Shown one piece after another: positions 33,125 through 41,647 of a DNA stretch of 64,000 nt. Origin of the DNA: Rhodococcus pseudokoreensis (lineage in GTDB: Bacteria; Actinomycetota; Actinomycetes; Mycobacteriales; Mycobacteriaceae); assembly GCF_017068395.1 (NCBI RefSeq), contig NZ_CP070619.1, positions 4,712,001-4,776,000 on the forward strand, given 5' to 3'. The position numbers and the translations under genes are program-made. The notes beneath the pieces were generated by a model. It ran no database searches. It had not been told where the DNA came from and saw nothing but the letters and a program-made list of their open reading frames with translations. Within the stretch, counting starts at the first letter, position 1. Each line of letters opens with the position of its first letter.

Positions 33125-34305
33125 GCCCCAGTCCGAACATCGACACCTCGGATTTCTATGCATTCGAACAGATGCTCTCCGACTCCGAGCGCGCAATGCT
33201 GCACTCCGTGCGCGATTTCATGACCACCGAGGTCGACCCGATCGTCAACACACATTGGAATGCCGGGACCTTCCCGTTCGAGATCGTGCCCGGACTCCGG
33301 AAACTCGGCATCGCCGGCGTGCCCTACCAGGGTAATGGCTGTGCCGGACGGAGCTATCTGCTCGACGGGATGATTGCGATGGAGCTGGCTCGCACGGATT
33401 CCTCGATAGCCACCTTCAACGGCGTACACGGCGGCCTGGCGATGGGATCGATCTACCTGTGCGGTTCGGACGAACAACGCGAACGCTTCCTCCCCTCGAT
33501 GGCACGGTACGAGCAGATCGGATCCTTCGGGCTGACCGAACCCGACGTCGGCTCCGGTGCGTCGGGCGGCCTCACCACGACTGCCGAACGCGACGGCGAC
33601 ACCTGGGTACTGAACGGGCAGAAGAAATGGATCGGCAACGCGACGTTCGGCGACCTCACAGTCATCTGGGCCAAGGACGTCGCCGACGGCCAGGTGAAGG
33701 GATTTGTCGTCGAGAATTCCTCGCCCGGATTCACGGCGGACAAGCAGGAGCACAAGATCGCCCTGCGGATCGTGCAGAACGCGCTCATCACGCTCGACAA
33801 CGTGCGGGTTCCGGAGCACAACCGGCTACAAGGCGCGAACACGTTCAAGGACACCGCCGAGGTGCTACGTCTGACACGCGCGGGCGTGGCCTGGATGGCG
33901 GTCGGATGTGCGCGCGGCGCATACGAGAACGCGCTGAGATATGCCTGCGCCCGTGAACAGTTCGGCCGGGCGATCGGCGGCTTCCAGCTCGTGCAGGACC
34001 TGCTGGTGCGGATGCTCGGAAACATCACCTCGTCCTTGGCCCTGTGTGCACGGCTGTCCCAGTTGCAGGATCAGGGGCGCGCCGAAGACCGACACTCATC
34101 GCTCGCCAAGGCATTTTGTACGGTCCGCATGCGTGAAACCGTCGGCTGGGCGCGGGAGCTGATGGGCGGCAACGGAATACTTTTGGAACACAACGTAGGC
34201 CGATTCGTCGCCGATGCGGAAGCGATCTACTCGTACGAGGGAACCAGGGAAATGAACACCCTGATCGTCGGACGGTCGTTGACCGGACAGAGCGCCTTCG
34301 TATGA
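33121..34305 (+). CDS. Acyl-CoA dehydrogenase (glutaryl-CoA-dehydrogenase-like)
   Basis: A 394-residue acyl-CoA dehydrogenase with FAD-binding segments (FGLTEPDVGSGA, QKKWIGNATFGDL) and a catalytic Glu at about residue 373 in IYSYEGTREMN. The sequence resembles the glutaryl-CoA dehydrogenase branch. It would produce the enoyl-CoA used by the hydratase encoded two genes upstream. The start overlaps the depolymerase stop (ATGA). It is the last gene of the operon; a long inverted repeat follows. Confidence 0.87.
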   Translation: MSPSPNIDTSDFYAFEQMLSDSERAMLHSVRDFMTTEVDPIVNTHWNAGTFPFEIVPGLRKLGIAGVPYQGNGCAGRSYLLDGMIAMELARTDSSIATFNGVHGGLAMGSIYLCGSDEQRERFLPSMARYEQIGSFGLTEPDVGSGASGGLTTTAERDGDTWVLNGQKKWIGNATFGDLTVIWAKDVADGQVKGFVVENSSPGFTADKQEHKIALRIVQNALITLDNVRVPEHNRLQGANTFKDTAEVLRLTRAGVAWMAVGCARGAYENALRYACAREQFGRAIGGFQLVQDLLVRMLGNITSSLALCARLSQLQDQGRAEDRHSSLAKAFCTVRMRETVGWARELMGGNGILLEHNVGRFVADAEAIYSYEGTREMNTLIVGRSLTGQSAFV

Positions 34306-34320
34306 CGCCCGCACCCGCGA

Positions 34321-34377
34321 CACCGGCCCCTCATCTGTGCAGAGCAAGCACCTTTGCATCCATCTGACGGGCCGGTG
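34321..34377 (+). terminator. Inverted repeat after the PHA operon
   Basis: CACCGGCCC (34321-34329) pairs perfectly with GGGCCGGTG (34369-34377) over a 39-base loop, and an overlapping outer pair GCCCGCACC/GGTGCGGGC is also possible. It begins 15 bases after the acyl-CoA dehydrogenase stop. There is no U-tract, which is common in high-GC actinobacteria, so function as a terminator is only likely. Confidence 0.4.
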
Positions 34378-34443
34378 CGGGCCTGCGATGTCGGAAGTCG
34401 GAGACGCCGTCGAGTCTGTGAGGTTACGGGTCTTCGTCGCGAG

Positions 34444-34647
34444 TCAAGCGCGGTGAGGCTCCTGGCCCGCGTCCTTCACGACGCGGTCGCCGACGGCGAG
34501 TTCGTTCCACAGCGTCCGGGTGACCCTGACTTTCGCGGTCCGGTCGTCGTCGGTGCGGACGGTGACCCTTCGGTAGAGGTTGGAGCCGTCCAGCAACCCG
34601 CGTGACTTCTTCACGACGGTGCCGCTCCAGATGCCTTCTCGTTTCAT
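34444..34647 (-). CDS. Small conserved protein (DUF7489-like)
   Basis: A 67-residue protein with the pattern WSGTVVKKSRGLLDGSNLYRR...VGDRVVKDAG, which I know as a conserved small actinobacterial protein of unknown function (DUF7489 type, a probable small beta-barrel). ATG 34647 is preceded by GAAGGGAAC. It is divergent from a TetR gene with symmetric sites between them. No signal peptide or membrane segment is visible. Confidence 0.65.
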   Translation of the reverse strand: MKREGIWSGTVVKKSRGLLDGSNLYRRVTVRTDDDRTAKVRVTRTLWNELAVGDRVVKDAGQEPHRA

Positions 34648-34683
34648 GCTGTTCCCTTCGCTCGGTGGAACCCACTCCCAAGG

Positions 34684-34720
34684 TTATCGTTGATAATCTT
34701 GCTGTTCAAGGTATACGTTG
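34684..34720 (+). promoter_or_regulatory. Symmetric sites between the small gene and the TetR gene
   Basis: TTATC-GTT-GATAA (34684-34696) is a perfect 5-base dyad, and CAAGGTATACGTTG (34707-34720) is a near-perfect dyad around GTATAC ending six bases before the TetR start. The AT-rich character stands out. These are good candidates for the autoregulatory site of the TetR protein and for control of the small gene opposite. Confidence 0.45.
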
Positions 34721-34726
34721 AGGTCC

Positions 34727-35362
34727 ATGCCGTACCCGCGACGCACGGACCGGGATTCGATCGTGTCGGCTGCGATCGAGTTGATGCAGGAGCGCGGACT
34801 CGACAGCGTCTCACTCCGAGCGATCGCGACTCGCCTCGGCGTTCGTCAGCCTGGCCTCTACCACTACTTCGGCGGCAAAGCCGAGTTGCTCGACGCCGTT
34901 GCGGAGGAGATCCTGTGCCGTTGGCACACCGACCGAATTCCCGTCGACGGTGAGCGCTGGGACGAGTTCGTGGCCCGGAACGCGCGGAGTCTGCGCCGTG
35001 CCATGCTCGGCGTTCGCGACGGCGCCCGACTGATCGCGTCGACGGGCTCGCGAAGTCCGAGCCTCGACAACGCGATCGAGCAGATAACCCTTCTGGAGGA
35101 TGCGGGCTTCAGTGGTACGGACGCCGCGCTGGCTCTGATTGCCGTGTCGCGGTACACCATCGGCTCGGCGATCGAACAGCAGACGGCGCGCGACGGGGGT
35201 GAGATCGTCATCGCCACTGATCGGACCGACGCGGCGGCGTCTCATCTCATCGACATCGCACGGCAAGTCGTCGCACTGGGTCAAGACCACGAGTTCGAGA
35301 CCGGCCTCGCGGCCCTCCTGCGTGGACTCGGCCCACGTGCTCGGTTTGCCCCGCAAGAATGA
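34727..35362 (+). CDS. TetR-family transcriptional regulator 1
   Basis: A 211-residue TetR protein. The N-terminal helix-turn-helix (SLRAIATRLGVRQPGLYHYFGGKAELLDAV) is followed by a tetracycline-repressor-like C-terminal ligand domain. ATG 34727 is chosen over the TTG at 34718. It probably represses itself and the divergent small gene through the dyads just upstream. The ligand is unknown. Confidence 0.82.
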   Translation: MPYPRRTDRDSIVSAAIELMQERGLDSVSLRAIATRLGVRQPGLYHYFGGKAELLDAVAEEILCRWHTDRIPVDGERWDEFVARNARSLRRAMLGVRDGARLIASTGSRSPSLDNAIEQITLLEDAGFSGTDAALALIAVSRYTIGSAIEQQTARDGGEIVIATDRTDAAASHLIDIARQVVALGQDHEFETGLAALLRGLGPRARFAPQE

Positions 35363-35465
35363 AACAAACCATTCGGCCTGTTTTCTGGTAGCGTCTACGC
35401 CGTCATGGTGGTCACATGACGCCGCGGACGTCTCAGGCACACGAGTCGATCACGCGAGGGGTGGG

Positions 35466-35507
35466 GTGCAGGTGCTGCCCGAGCTGCTGGTTGGGCGGCA
35501 CCTGCAC
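35466..35507. terminator. Bidirectional hairpin between convergent genes
   Basis: A 15-base stem (35466-35480 with 35493-35507) with a single mismatch, which would be a G-U pair in RNA, closes a 12-base loop. The outer ten bases GTGCAGGTGC/GCACCTGCAC are perfect. It lies between the TetR stop and the stop of the convergent CoA ligase, so it can act in both directions. Confidence 0.6.
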
Positions 35508-35534
35508 TCAACGTCGTTGGCTACAGATGACTGT

Positions 35535-37127
35535 CTACTTTCCCGCTGTTTCCCGCGTGCGGAGGTCTTTGCGGAGGATTTTGCCTGCGGCGGACTTGGG
35601 GACGAGGTCGATGAACTCGACCTTGCGGACCTTCTTGTGCGGGGACACCCGGTCGGCGACGAACGCGATCACCGCGGCCTCATCCAGGTCGGCGCCGGGC
35701 TGGGCGACGACGAACGCCTTCGGCACCTCCTCACCCTCGTCGTCGAGGACACCGATGACGGCGGCGTCGGCGATCTGCGGGTGGGTGAGCAGCAGCGCCT
35801 CCAGTTCGGCGGGCGGCACCTGATAGCCCTTGTACTTGATCAACTCCTTCATCCGATCCACGATCGTGACGACCCCGTCGGCGTCGACGGTCGCGATGTC
35901 CCCGGTGTGCAGGAACCCGTCCGCGTCCAGGGTTTCCGCGGTGGCCTGCTCGTTGCCGAGGTATCCGGCCATGATGTTCGGCCCCGCACACCACAACTCG
36001 CCCGGAGCGCTGACCCCCTCGGTGGGGTAGTCGACCTCTTCGCCGGTGGCGGGGTCGACGAGTTTGCATTCCATGTTCGCGATGGTCGGGCCGACCGAGT
36101 CGAGGGCGATGTCGTCGCGGTCGAACGGGATCGCGTGCGAGACCGGGCTCATCTCCGACATCCCGTAGCCCTGCCGGACCCGGCACCCGAGCCGGGTCGC
36201 GACGGCCTTCCCCAGTTCCTGATCCAGCGGGGCGGCGCCGGAGAAGATCGAATGCACACTCGACAGGTCGTAGTCGTCGACCAGCGGGTGCTTGGCCAAC
36301 GCGACCGCGACCGGCGGGGCGATGAACACGTACGTGCATTTCTGTCCGGAGACGATGCGCAGGAATTCGACGAGGTCGAACTTCGGCATCGTCACCAGCG
36401 CGGCCCGGTTGTAGAGGGCGGCGTTGAGCAGCACCGTCATCCCGTAGATGTGGAAGAACGGCAACACGGCGAGGAGTTTGTCGTCGGCGCCGATGCCCAT
36501 CCGCGGGTTGATCTGACAGACGTTGGCGACCAGGTTGCGGTGGGTGAGCATCACCCCCTTGGGGCGGCCGGTGGTCCCCGACGAATACGGCAGCACCGCG
36601 AGGTGGGTGGCCGGGTCGAACGACACCTCCGGGGCCGGGTGGGCCTCGGTGAGCAGATCCCGCAGCGACGGGTGCCCGTCGGCGCCGTCGAGGACGATCA
36701 CGTTCTCGTCCGGGATCCCGACCGTGGCGGCGGCGGCCCGGGCCTGGGGCAGCAGGGGGGAGACGGTGAACAGGAACTTCGCGTGCGAGTCGGTGAGCTG
36801 TTTGGCGATGTCCTCGGCGGTGTAGAGGGCGTTGATCGTGGTGGCGACACCGCCGGCGCGCAGGATGCCGTGGAACACCGCGGCGAACGCGGGCACGTTC
36901 GGTGAGTGCAGGGCCACCACCTCACCGACCGCGAGACCGCGGGCCGCCAGCGCCCCGGCGACCCCGCCGATCTGCGTCACCAGGGTTTGGTAGGTGGTGA
37001 CCGTACCGGAGGCGCCGTCGATCAACGCGGGCCGCTCCCGATCCGCCGGGTCGACCTGACCGAACAGGAAATCGTAGACACTGAGGTTCGGGATCTCGAC
37101 GTCCGGAAACGGGCTCTTGAAGCTCAC
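35535..37127 (-). CDS. 4-coumarate-CoA-ligase-like acyl-CoA synthetase
   Basis: A 530-residue adenylate-forming ligase. It has the phosphate loop SSGTTGRPKGVM, the QGYGMSEMSPVSH motif, the HTGD and DRMKELIKYKGYQVPPAELE hinge, and the catalytic Lys in PKSAAGKILRK. The 4CL-like branch activates aromatic or fatty acids. GTG 37127 is preferred because GAGGGAG lies about eight bases upstream; the frame continues to 37202. It is divergent from a PucR regulator, a common arrangement for a ligase and its activator. Confidence 0.88.
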   Translation of the reverse strand: MSFKSPFPDVEIPNLSVYDFLFGQVDPADRERPALIDGASGTVTTYQTLVTQIGGVAGALAARGLAVGEVVALHSPNVPAFAAVFHGILRAGGVATTINALYTAEDIAKQLTDSHAKFLFTVSPLLPQARAAAATVGIPDENVIVLDGADGHPSLRDLLTEAHPAPEVSFDPATHLAVLPYSSGTTGRPKGVMLTHRNLVANVCQINPRMGIGADDKLLAVLPFFHIYGMTVLLNAALYNRAALVTMPKFDLVEFLRIVSGQKCTYVFIAPPVAVALAKHPLVDDYDLSSVHSIFSGAAPLDQELGKAVATRLGCRVRQGYGMSEMSPVSHAIPFDRDDIALDSVGPTIANMECKLVDPATGEEVDYPTEGVSAPGELWCAGPNIMAGYLGNEQATAETLDADGFLHTGDIATVDADGVVTIVDRMKELIKYKGYQVPPAELEALLLTHPQIADAAVIGVLDDEGEEVPKAFVVAQPGADLDEAAVIAFVADRVSPHKKVRKVEFIDLVPKSAAGKILRKDLRTRETAGK

Positions 37128-37318
37128 GTGGGTCACTCCCTCGAAGATTGCGGCGGGCTCCCACGCGCGAATGGCGGCGAGCCTCGTGGGTCGTCCGGGC
37201 AACCATAGGCCGTGACAGCCATCACTTCATCGTGGCGCGGCACCGAAGATGTTTGTGGTCGGCCCACAGTCTCCTGGGCGGGAATGTGTCAAAGGTCCGA
37301 ATCTGGGCTGTAGCCTGG

Positions 37319-37331
37319 CCACAGCGTGTGG
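37319..37331 (+). promoter_or_regulatory. Short dyad in the CoA-ligase/PucR divergent region
   Basis: CCACA-GCG-TGTGG is a perfect dyad ending 21 bases before the PucR start. A looser TGTGG/CCACA pair lies about 70 bases upstream in the same 225-base divergent region. Either may be the PucR binding site controlling the ligase and itself. Confidence 0.3.
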
Positions 37332-37352
37332 ACAGTATCGGAGGTCGATGGG

Positions 37353-38582
37353 ATGACCACAGCACACGGCGCGACGCGGCCGTTCGACGACGCGGCGATC
37401 GATCTCGCGAAGTGGGTGCACGACCACCATCCGGAGATCGCGCGAGCCGCCACCGACGCGATCTGGGCGGAACTGCCGTCCTACCGCGCCACCGGACTGT
37501 ACGACGATGTAGTCGCCCACGTCATCGGCGTCTTCGGGGTGTTCACGACCAGCGTCATCGAACAGCGGAATCCGCGCCTCGACGATTTCGCGTTCACCTC
37601 CGGGCATGCCTCGGAGCGCGTTGCGCACGGCATCTCCCTGATCGACTTCCTTCACGCGTTCCGCATCGGGCAGATCGTCCTCTGGTCGTACGTTCTCGAC
37701 TTCGTCCGATCAACGGAGGGCCAGCAGGAAACTGCGCTGAGTCTCGTCGAGCACCTGATGCGCACGATCGAGGCGGGCTGCTCCGCCGCCGCGACCACCT
37801 ACCTGCAGGCGCAGCAATATCTCGTGGCCGACCAGGAACGCATCGCACTCGACTGTCTCGAGGATCTGCTCGCGGGAAACGTGCCCGCCGTACCGGTCCG
37901 GCTGGAGGCGATGCGCCGGTCCGGTCTCGAGGACGGCGCCGGGTTCGTCGTCATCGTCTGCCGGGCGAGCTCGGAGGCGGACGACGCGGATCCGATCCTC
38001 GACGCACGCAGGGTGCTCTCCCGGCATCTGTCGGGGATGTTGGTGCCGTGGCGGCAGGAACTCGTCGGACTCGTCCCGGTCGAACGATTCAGCCCCGGCA
38101 CCCTGTCGCAGAAGGTCGCTCGTGCAGTTACCGACCTCGGGACGACCCGGACCACGGCGTCGATCGGTATCAGCTCGGCGCACCTCGGGTTCGACCAGAC
38201 GGCCGAAGCGTTGCTGGAGGCCCAGGTCGCCTGCGACCACCTGGCAGGCCGGCGCGAGGTCCAGATCTTCGACGATCTCTCGCCGCTGGACTATCTGGTG
38301 CGGCGCGCGGACCCGACCGCGCGCCGACTCGTCGAGCCCCAGCTGCGTGCCTTCATCGCCGAAGACCTGTCGGCGGGCTCGATCTACATCGAGACGCTGA
38401 CGGCGTATGTCGCCCACGACATGAACGCCAAGGAGGCCGCCTCGGCGCTACAGATTCACGTGAACACGATGTACTACCGGCTGGGTCGGATCGCCGAGCG
38501 TACCGGCAAGGACCTTCGGCGGGTGGAGGACGTCGTCAATCTCCTTCTCGCGGTGCGGATCGCGTCGACCGAGCCGCGCTGA
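37353..38582 (+). CDS. PucR-type regulator next to the CoA ligase
   Basis: A 409-residue regulator with a helical N-terminal region resembling the RsbRD-like domain, a middle GGDEF-like domain and a PucR helix-turn-helix at the end (LQIHVNTMYYRLGRIAERTGKDLRRVEDV). ATG 37353 follows GGAGG by eight bases. Organisation is the same as in the regulator at 27277, which also faces a CoA ligase. It probably activates the divergent ligase in response to the acid or its CoA ester. Confidence 0.83.
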   Translation: MTTAHGATRPFDDAAIDLAKWVHDHHPEIARAATDAIWAELPSYRATGLYDDVVAHVIGVFGVFTTSVIEQRNPRLDDFAFTSGHASERVAHGISLIDFLHAFRIGQIVLWSYVLDFVRSTEGQQETALSLVEHLMRTIEAGCSAAATTYLQAQQYLVADQERIALDCLEDLLAGNVPAVPVRLEAMRRSGLEDGAGFVVIVCRASSEADDADPILDARRVLSRHLSGMLVPWRQELVGLVPVERFSPGTLSQKVARAVTDLGTTRTTASIGISSAHLGFDQTAEALLEAQVACDHLAGRREVQIFDDLSPLDYLVRRADPTARRLVEPQLRAFIAEDLSAGSIYIETLTAYVAHDMNAKEAASALQIHVNTMYYRLGRIAERTGKDLRRVEDVVNLLLAVRIASTEPR

Positions 38583-38601
38583 GTCGTGTGGCCGCGCAGG
38601 G

Positions 38602-39783
38602 TCAGGGGACGCGCAGGATCAGGGCGTCGCCCTGTCCGCCTCCGCCGCAGAGGGCGACCGCGCCGGTGCCGCCGCCGCGGCGCTGCAGTTCGAGGGCGAG
38701 GTGCAGGGTGATCCGGGCGCCGGACATTCCGATGGGGTGCCCGAGTGCGATGGCGCCGCCGTTGACGTTGACTGTTTCGGGGTCGACGCCGAGTTCGCGG
38801 GTGGACGCGATCCCGACCGCGGCGAACGCCTCGTTGATCTCGATCAGATCCAACGCGGTCGGTGAGATGCCGGCGGCCTCACAGGCTTTCGCGATCGCCC
38901 CGGACGGCTGGAGCTGCAGTCCCGAATCCGGCCCGGCGACCATCCCGTGCTCGCCGATCTCGGCCAGCCAGGTCAGACCTTCCGCCTCGGCGCGCTCCTT
39001 GCTCATCACCACCACGGCGCAGGCGCCGTCGTTGATGGTCGACGCGTTGCCCGCGGTCACCGTGCCGCCGTCGCGGAACGCACCCCGCAGGCGTGCCAGG
39101 GTTTCGGCGGTGGTGTCGGGCCGGATGCCTTCGTCGCGGCGCAGCCAGGTGCTCTCACCCCTGTGTGCGGGGATCTCGACGGGGACGACCTCGTCGTCGA
39201 AGACCCCGCTGTCCCACGCCTTCGCGGCGAGTTGGTGCGAGCGGGCGGCGAACGCGTCCTGGTCCTCGCGGGCGATGACGTCCCGGTCGTTGCCCGCCTC
39301 GGTGAGCAGTCCCATCGGCTGGTCGGTGAATGCGTCGTGCAATCCGTCGAGGGCCATGTGGTCGACGAGGGTGACGTCGCCGTATTTGAACCCGCCGCGT
39401 GAACCGGGCAGCAGGTGCGGTGCCTGGCTCATCGACTCCATGCCGCCGGCGACGATCACGTCGAACGCGCCGGACCGGATGAACTGGTCGGCGAGGATGA
39501 TCGATTCGACCCCCGACAGGCACACCTTGTTGATGTTGAGCGACGGCGTGCTCATCGGGATGCCGGCCTTCGCGGCCGCCTGACGAGCGGGCATCTGCCC
39601 GGCACCGGCGGTGAGGACCTGGCCCATGATGACGTACTCGACCCGGTCCGGGGCGACACCGGCCTTGCCGAGCGCCCCCTCGATGGCGATGGCGCCGAGG
39701 TCGGCGCCGGAGAATCCGGCGAGTGAGCCCTGCAGCCGGCCGATCGGAGTGCGGGCGCCGGCGACGATCACGGAGGTGGTCAT
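38602..39783 (-). CDS. Acetyl-CoA acetyltransferase (thiolase)
   Basis: A 393-residue thiolase. The acylated Cys88 is in NKVCLSG, the conserved His in [17 protein letters not shown] and the second Cys in [10 protein letters not shown]. It either cleaves 3-ketoacyl-CoA or condenses two acetyl-CoA. It lies 29 bases behind an acyl-CoA dehydrogenase on the same strand, so the pair is probably a small beta-oxidation operon under the divergent TetR regulator. Confidence 0.92.
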   Translation of the reverse strand: MTTSVIVAGARTPIGRLQGSLAGFSGADLGAIAIEGALGKAGVAPDRVEYVIMGQVLTAGAGQMPARQAAAKAGIPMSTPSLNINKVCLSGVESIILADQFIRSGAFDVIVAGGMESMSQAPHLLPGSRGGFKYGDVTLVDHMALDGLHDAFTDQPMGLLTEAGNDRDVIAREDQDAFAARSHQLAAKAWDSGVFDDEVVPVEIPAHRGESTWLRRDEGIRPDTTAETLARLRGAFRDGGTVTAGNASTINDGACAVVVMSKERAEAEGLTWLAEIGEHGMVAGPDSGLQLQPSGAIAKACEAAGISPTALDLIEINEAFAAVGIASTRELGVDPETVNVNGGAIALGHPIGMSGARITLHLALELQRRGGGTGAVALCGGGGQGDALILRVP

Positions 39784-39812
39784 GTGCGGAAAGGCCTTTC
39801 GGGGTGGGTTCG

Positions 39813-40955
39813 TCAGTTCGCGGCGAGGGTGCGGCTGATGACCAGACGCTGAATCTGGTTGGTGCCCTCGAAGATCTGGGTGATCTTCGCCTCGCGCATG
39901 TACCGCTCGACGCGGAAGTCGCGGGTGTAGCCGTAGCCGCCGAGGACCTGCACGGCGTCGGTGGTGACCTTCATGGCGGCGTCGGTGGCGACGAGCTTGG
40001 CGACGGACGCGTTGCGGGAGTACGGCAGACCGGCGTCGCGGCGGCGGGCGGCGTCGATGTACGTGGCACGCGCCGAGTCGACGGCGGCGGCCATGTCGGC
40101 GAGCAGGAACCCGAGGCCCTGGTGGTCGATGATCTTCTTGCCGAACGCGGTCCGCTCCTGGGCGTAGGCCACGGCCTCGTCGAGGGCCGCCTGCGCGAGG
40201 CCGACGGCGACGGCGGCGATGCCCAGCCGGCCGGAATCCAGTGCGCTGAACGCGATCTGCAGACCCTGCCCCTCCGCGCCGATGCGCCGTTCCACGGGCA
40301 CGAAGGCGTCGTCGTAGTGCGCGGACGTGGTCGGCACGGCGTGCAGGCCCATCTTCTCCTCGGGCTTGCCGAACGTCAGCCCCTCGGTGTCCTTCGGGAC
40401 CAGGAAGCAGGAGATCCCCTTCGAGCCCTCACCGGTGCGGGCGAAGAGGTTGTAGAAATCGGCGATGCCGCCGTGCGTGATCCAGGCCTTCGCGCCGTTG
40501 ACGACATACCCGCCGTCGGTCGCGGCGGCCTTGCAGGCCAGGGCGGCGGCGTCGGATCCGGCCTGCGGCTCGGACAGGCTGTAGGCGCCGACGGTGTTGC
40601 CGCCGAGCATGTCCGGGAGCCACTGCTGCTTCTGCTCGTCGGTGCCGAATGTCATCAGCGGGTGGCAGGCGAGGCTGTGGACGCTGACCGCCACCGCGAC
40701 GGCGGCCCAGCGCGCGGCGATCTCCTCGAGCACCTGCAGGTACACCTCGTACGGCTGCGCGCCGCCGCCCCACTCCTCGGGGTACGGCAGGCTCAGCAGT
40801 CCGGCCTCGCCGAGGGTGGCGAACACGCCTTCGGGGTAGGTCTCCGACTTCTCGTGCTCGTCGACGATCGGCGTCAGGACCTTGTCGGCGACGTCGCGCG
40901 TGAGCTGGATCAGGTCACGGGCTTCGTCAGTAGGCAGCAAACGATCGACGGCCAC
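39813..40955 (-). CDS. Acyl-CoA dehydrogenase
   Basis: A 380-residue short/medium-chain-type acyl-CoA dehydrogenase. FAD-binding segments [11 protein letters not shown] and [14 protein letters not shown] and the catalytic Glu in [12 protein letters not shown] near residue 363 are present. It introduces the trans-2 double bond in fatty or branched acyl-CoA. The GTG at 40955 has GAGGAG five bases upstream. Four AGTACT sites between it and the divergent TetR gene point to repression. Confidence 0.9.
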   Translation of the reverse strand: MAVDRLLPTDEARDLIQLTRDVADKVLTPIVDEHEKSETYPEGVFATLGEAGLLSLPYPEEWGGGAQPYEVYLQVLEEIAARWAAVAVAVSVHSLACHPLMTFGTDEQKQQWLPDMLGGNTVGAYSLSEPQAGSDAAALACKAAATDGGYVVNGAKAWITHGGIADFYNLFARTGEGSKGISCFLVPKDTEGLTFGKPEEKMGLHAVPTTSAHYDDAFVPVERRIGAEGQGLQIAFSALDSGRLGIAAVAVGLAQAALDEAVAYAQERTAFGKKIIDHQGLGFLLADMAAAVDSARATYIDAARRRDAGLPYSRNASVAKLVATDAAMKVTTDAVQVLGGYGYTRDFRVERYMREAKITQIFEGTNQIQRLVISRTLAAN

Positions 40956-40984
40956 GGTGTCTCCTCGAGAAGGCTACGGAAAGC

Positions 40985-41051
40985 AGTACTGGATTACGGC
41001 CCAGAGTACTGATTACCAAATAGTACTGCAAGGCACCTCCCAGTACTATTT
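40985..41051. promoter_or_regulatory. Four-site TetR operator array (AGTACT sites)
   Basis: AGTACT occurs at 40985, 41005, 41022 and 41042, offsets 20, 17 and 20. The first two extend to a direct repeat (AGTACTGGATTAC / AGTACTGATTAC); the last two are the cores of a perfect 11-base inverted repeat, AAATAGTACTG (41018-41028) and CAGTACTATTT (41041-41051). The array fills the gap between a TetR gene and the acyl-CoA dehydrogenase and very likely binds that TetR protein. Confidence 0.7.
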
Positions 41052-41056
41052 CTGTC

Positions 41057-41641
41057 ATGGAGCAGCCCACCCGACCCGGTTTCGCCACCCGACGGCGCAC
41101 CCAGCTCTTCGACGCCCTCGTCGACCTCTTCCTGGTCGAGGGGTTCGCGCACCTGACGCTCGACGAGATCGCGAACCGGCTGCGCTGCTCGAAGTCGACG
41201 CTGTACACCCTCGCCGGCAGCAAGGAGCAGCTGGTCCGGGCCGCCACGGTGCACTTCTTCCGCCGCGCGACCGAGGACGTCGAGTCGCGCATCGAACAGA
41301 TCGGCGGGGCCCGCGAGCGGATCACCGCGTACCTGTCGGCCGTCGGCAACGCCCTCGCGGCCGCGTCCGACCAGTTCATGGCCGACCTCGACGCCTTCCC
41401 CCCGGCACGGGAGGTGTACGAACGGAACACGCAATTCGCGGCCGGCCGCGTTCAGGAGTTGATCACCGAGGGCGTCGCCGCCGGCGACTTCCGCGACGTG
41501 CACGCCGCGTTCGCCGCCGACCTCGCCGCCACCATGATGGTCCGCATCCAGCAACGTGGGGTCCGCGACAGCACCGGCCTCGACGACGCGCACGCCTACG
41601 CCGAACTCGCCGCCATCCTCACGGGCGGCATCAGCGCCTGA
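41057..41641 (+). CDS. TetR-family transcriptional regulator 2
   Basis: A 194-residue TetR protein with helix-turn-helix LTLDEIANRLRCSKSTLYTLAGSKEQLVRA and an all-helical ligand domain. The start ATG lies 5 bases past the last operator repeat, so autorepression is likely. It faces the acyl-CoA dehydrogenase/thiolase pair; an acyl-CoA ligand is a reasonable guess. It is convergent with the GAF-PucR gene, which ends six bases away. Confidence 0.85.
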   Translation: MEQPTRPGFATRRRTQLFDALVDLFLVEGFAHLTLDEIANRLRCSKSTLYTLAGSKEQLVRAATVHFFRRATEDVESRIEQIGGARERITAYLSAVGNALAAASDQFMADLDAFPPAREVYERNTQFAAGRVQELITEGVAAGDFRDVHAAFAADLAATMMVRIQQRGVRDSTGLDDAHAYAELAAILTGGISA

Positions 41642-41647
41642 GCCGGG

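Noticed and set aside
35139..36905. A 588-codon plus-strand frame opposite the 4-coumarate-CoA-ligase-like gene
   Set aside because: Antisense to a gene with all adenylate-forming motifs; composition is dominated by Arg, Gly, Asp and Val as expected for a shadow.
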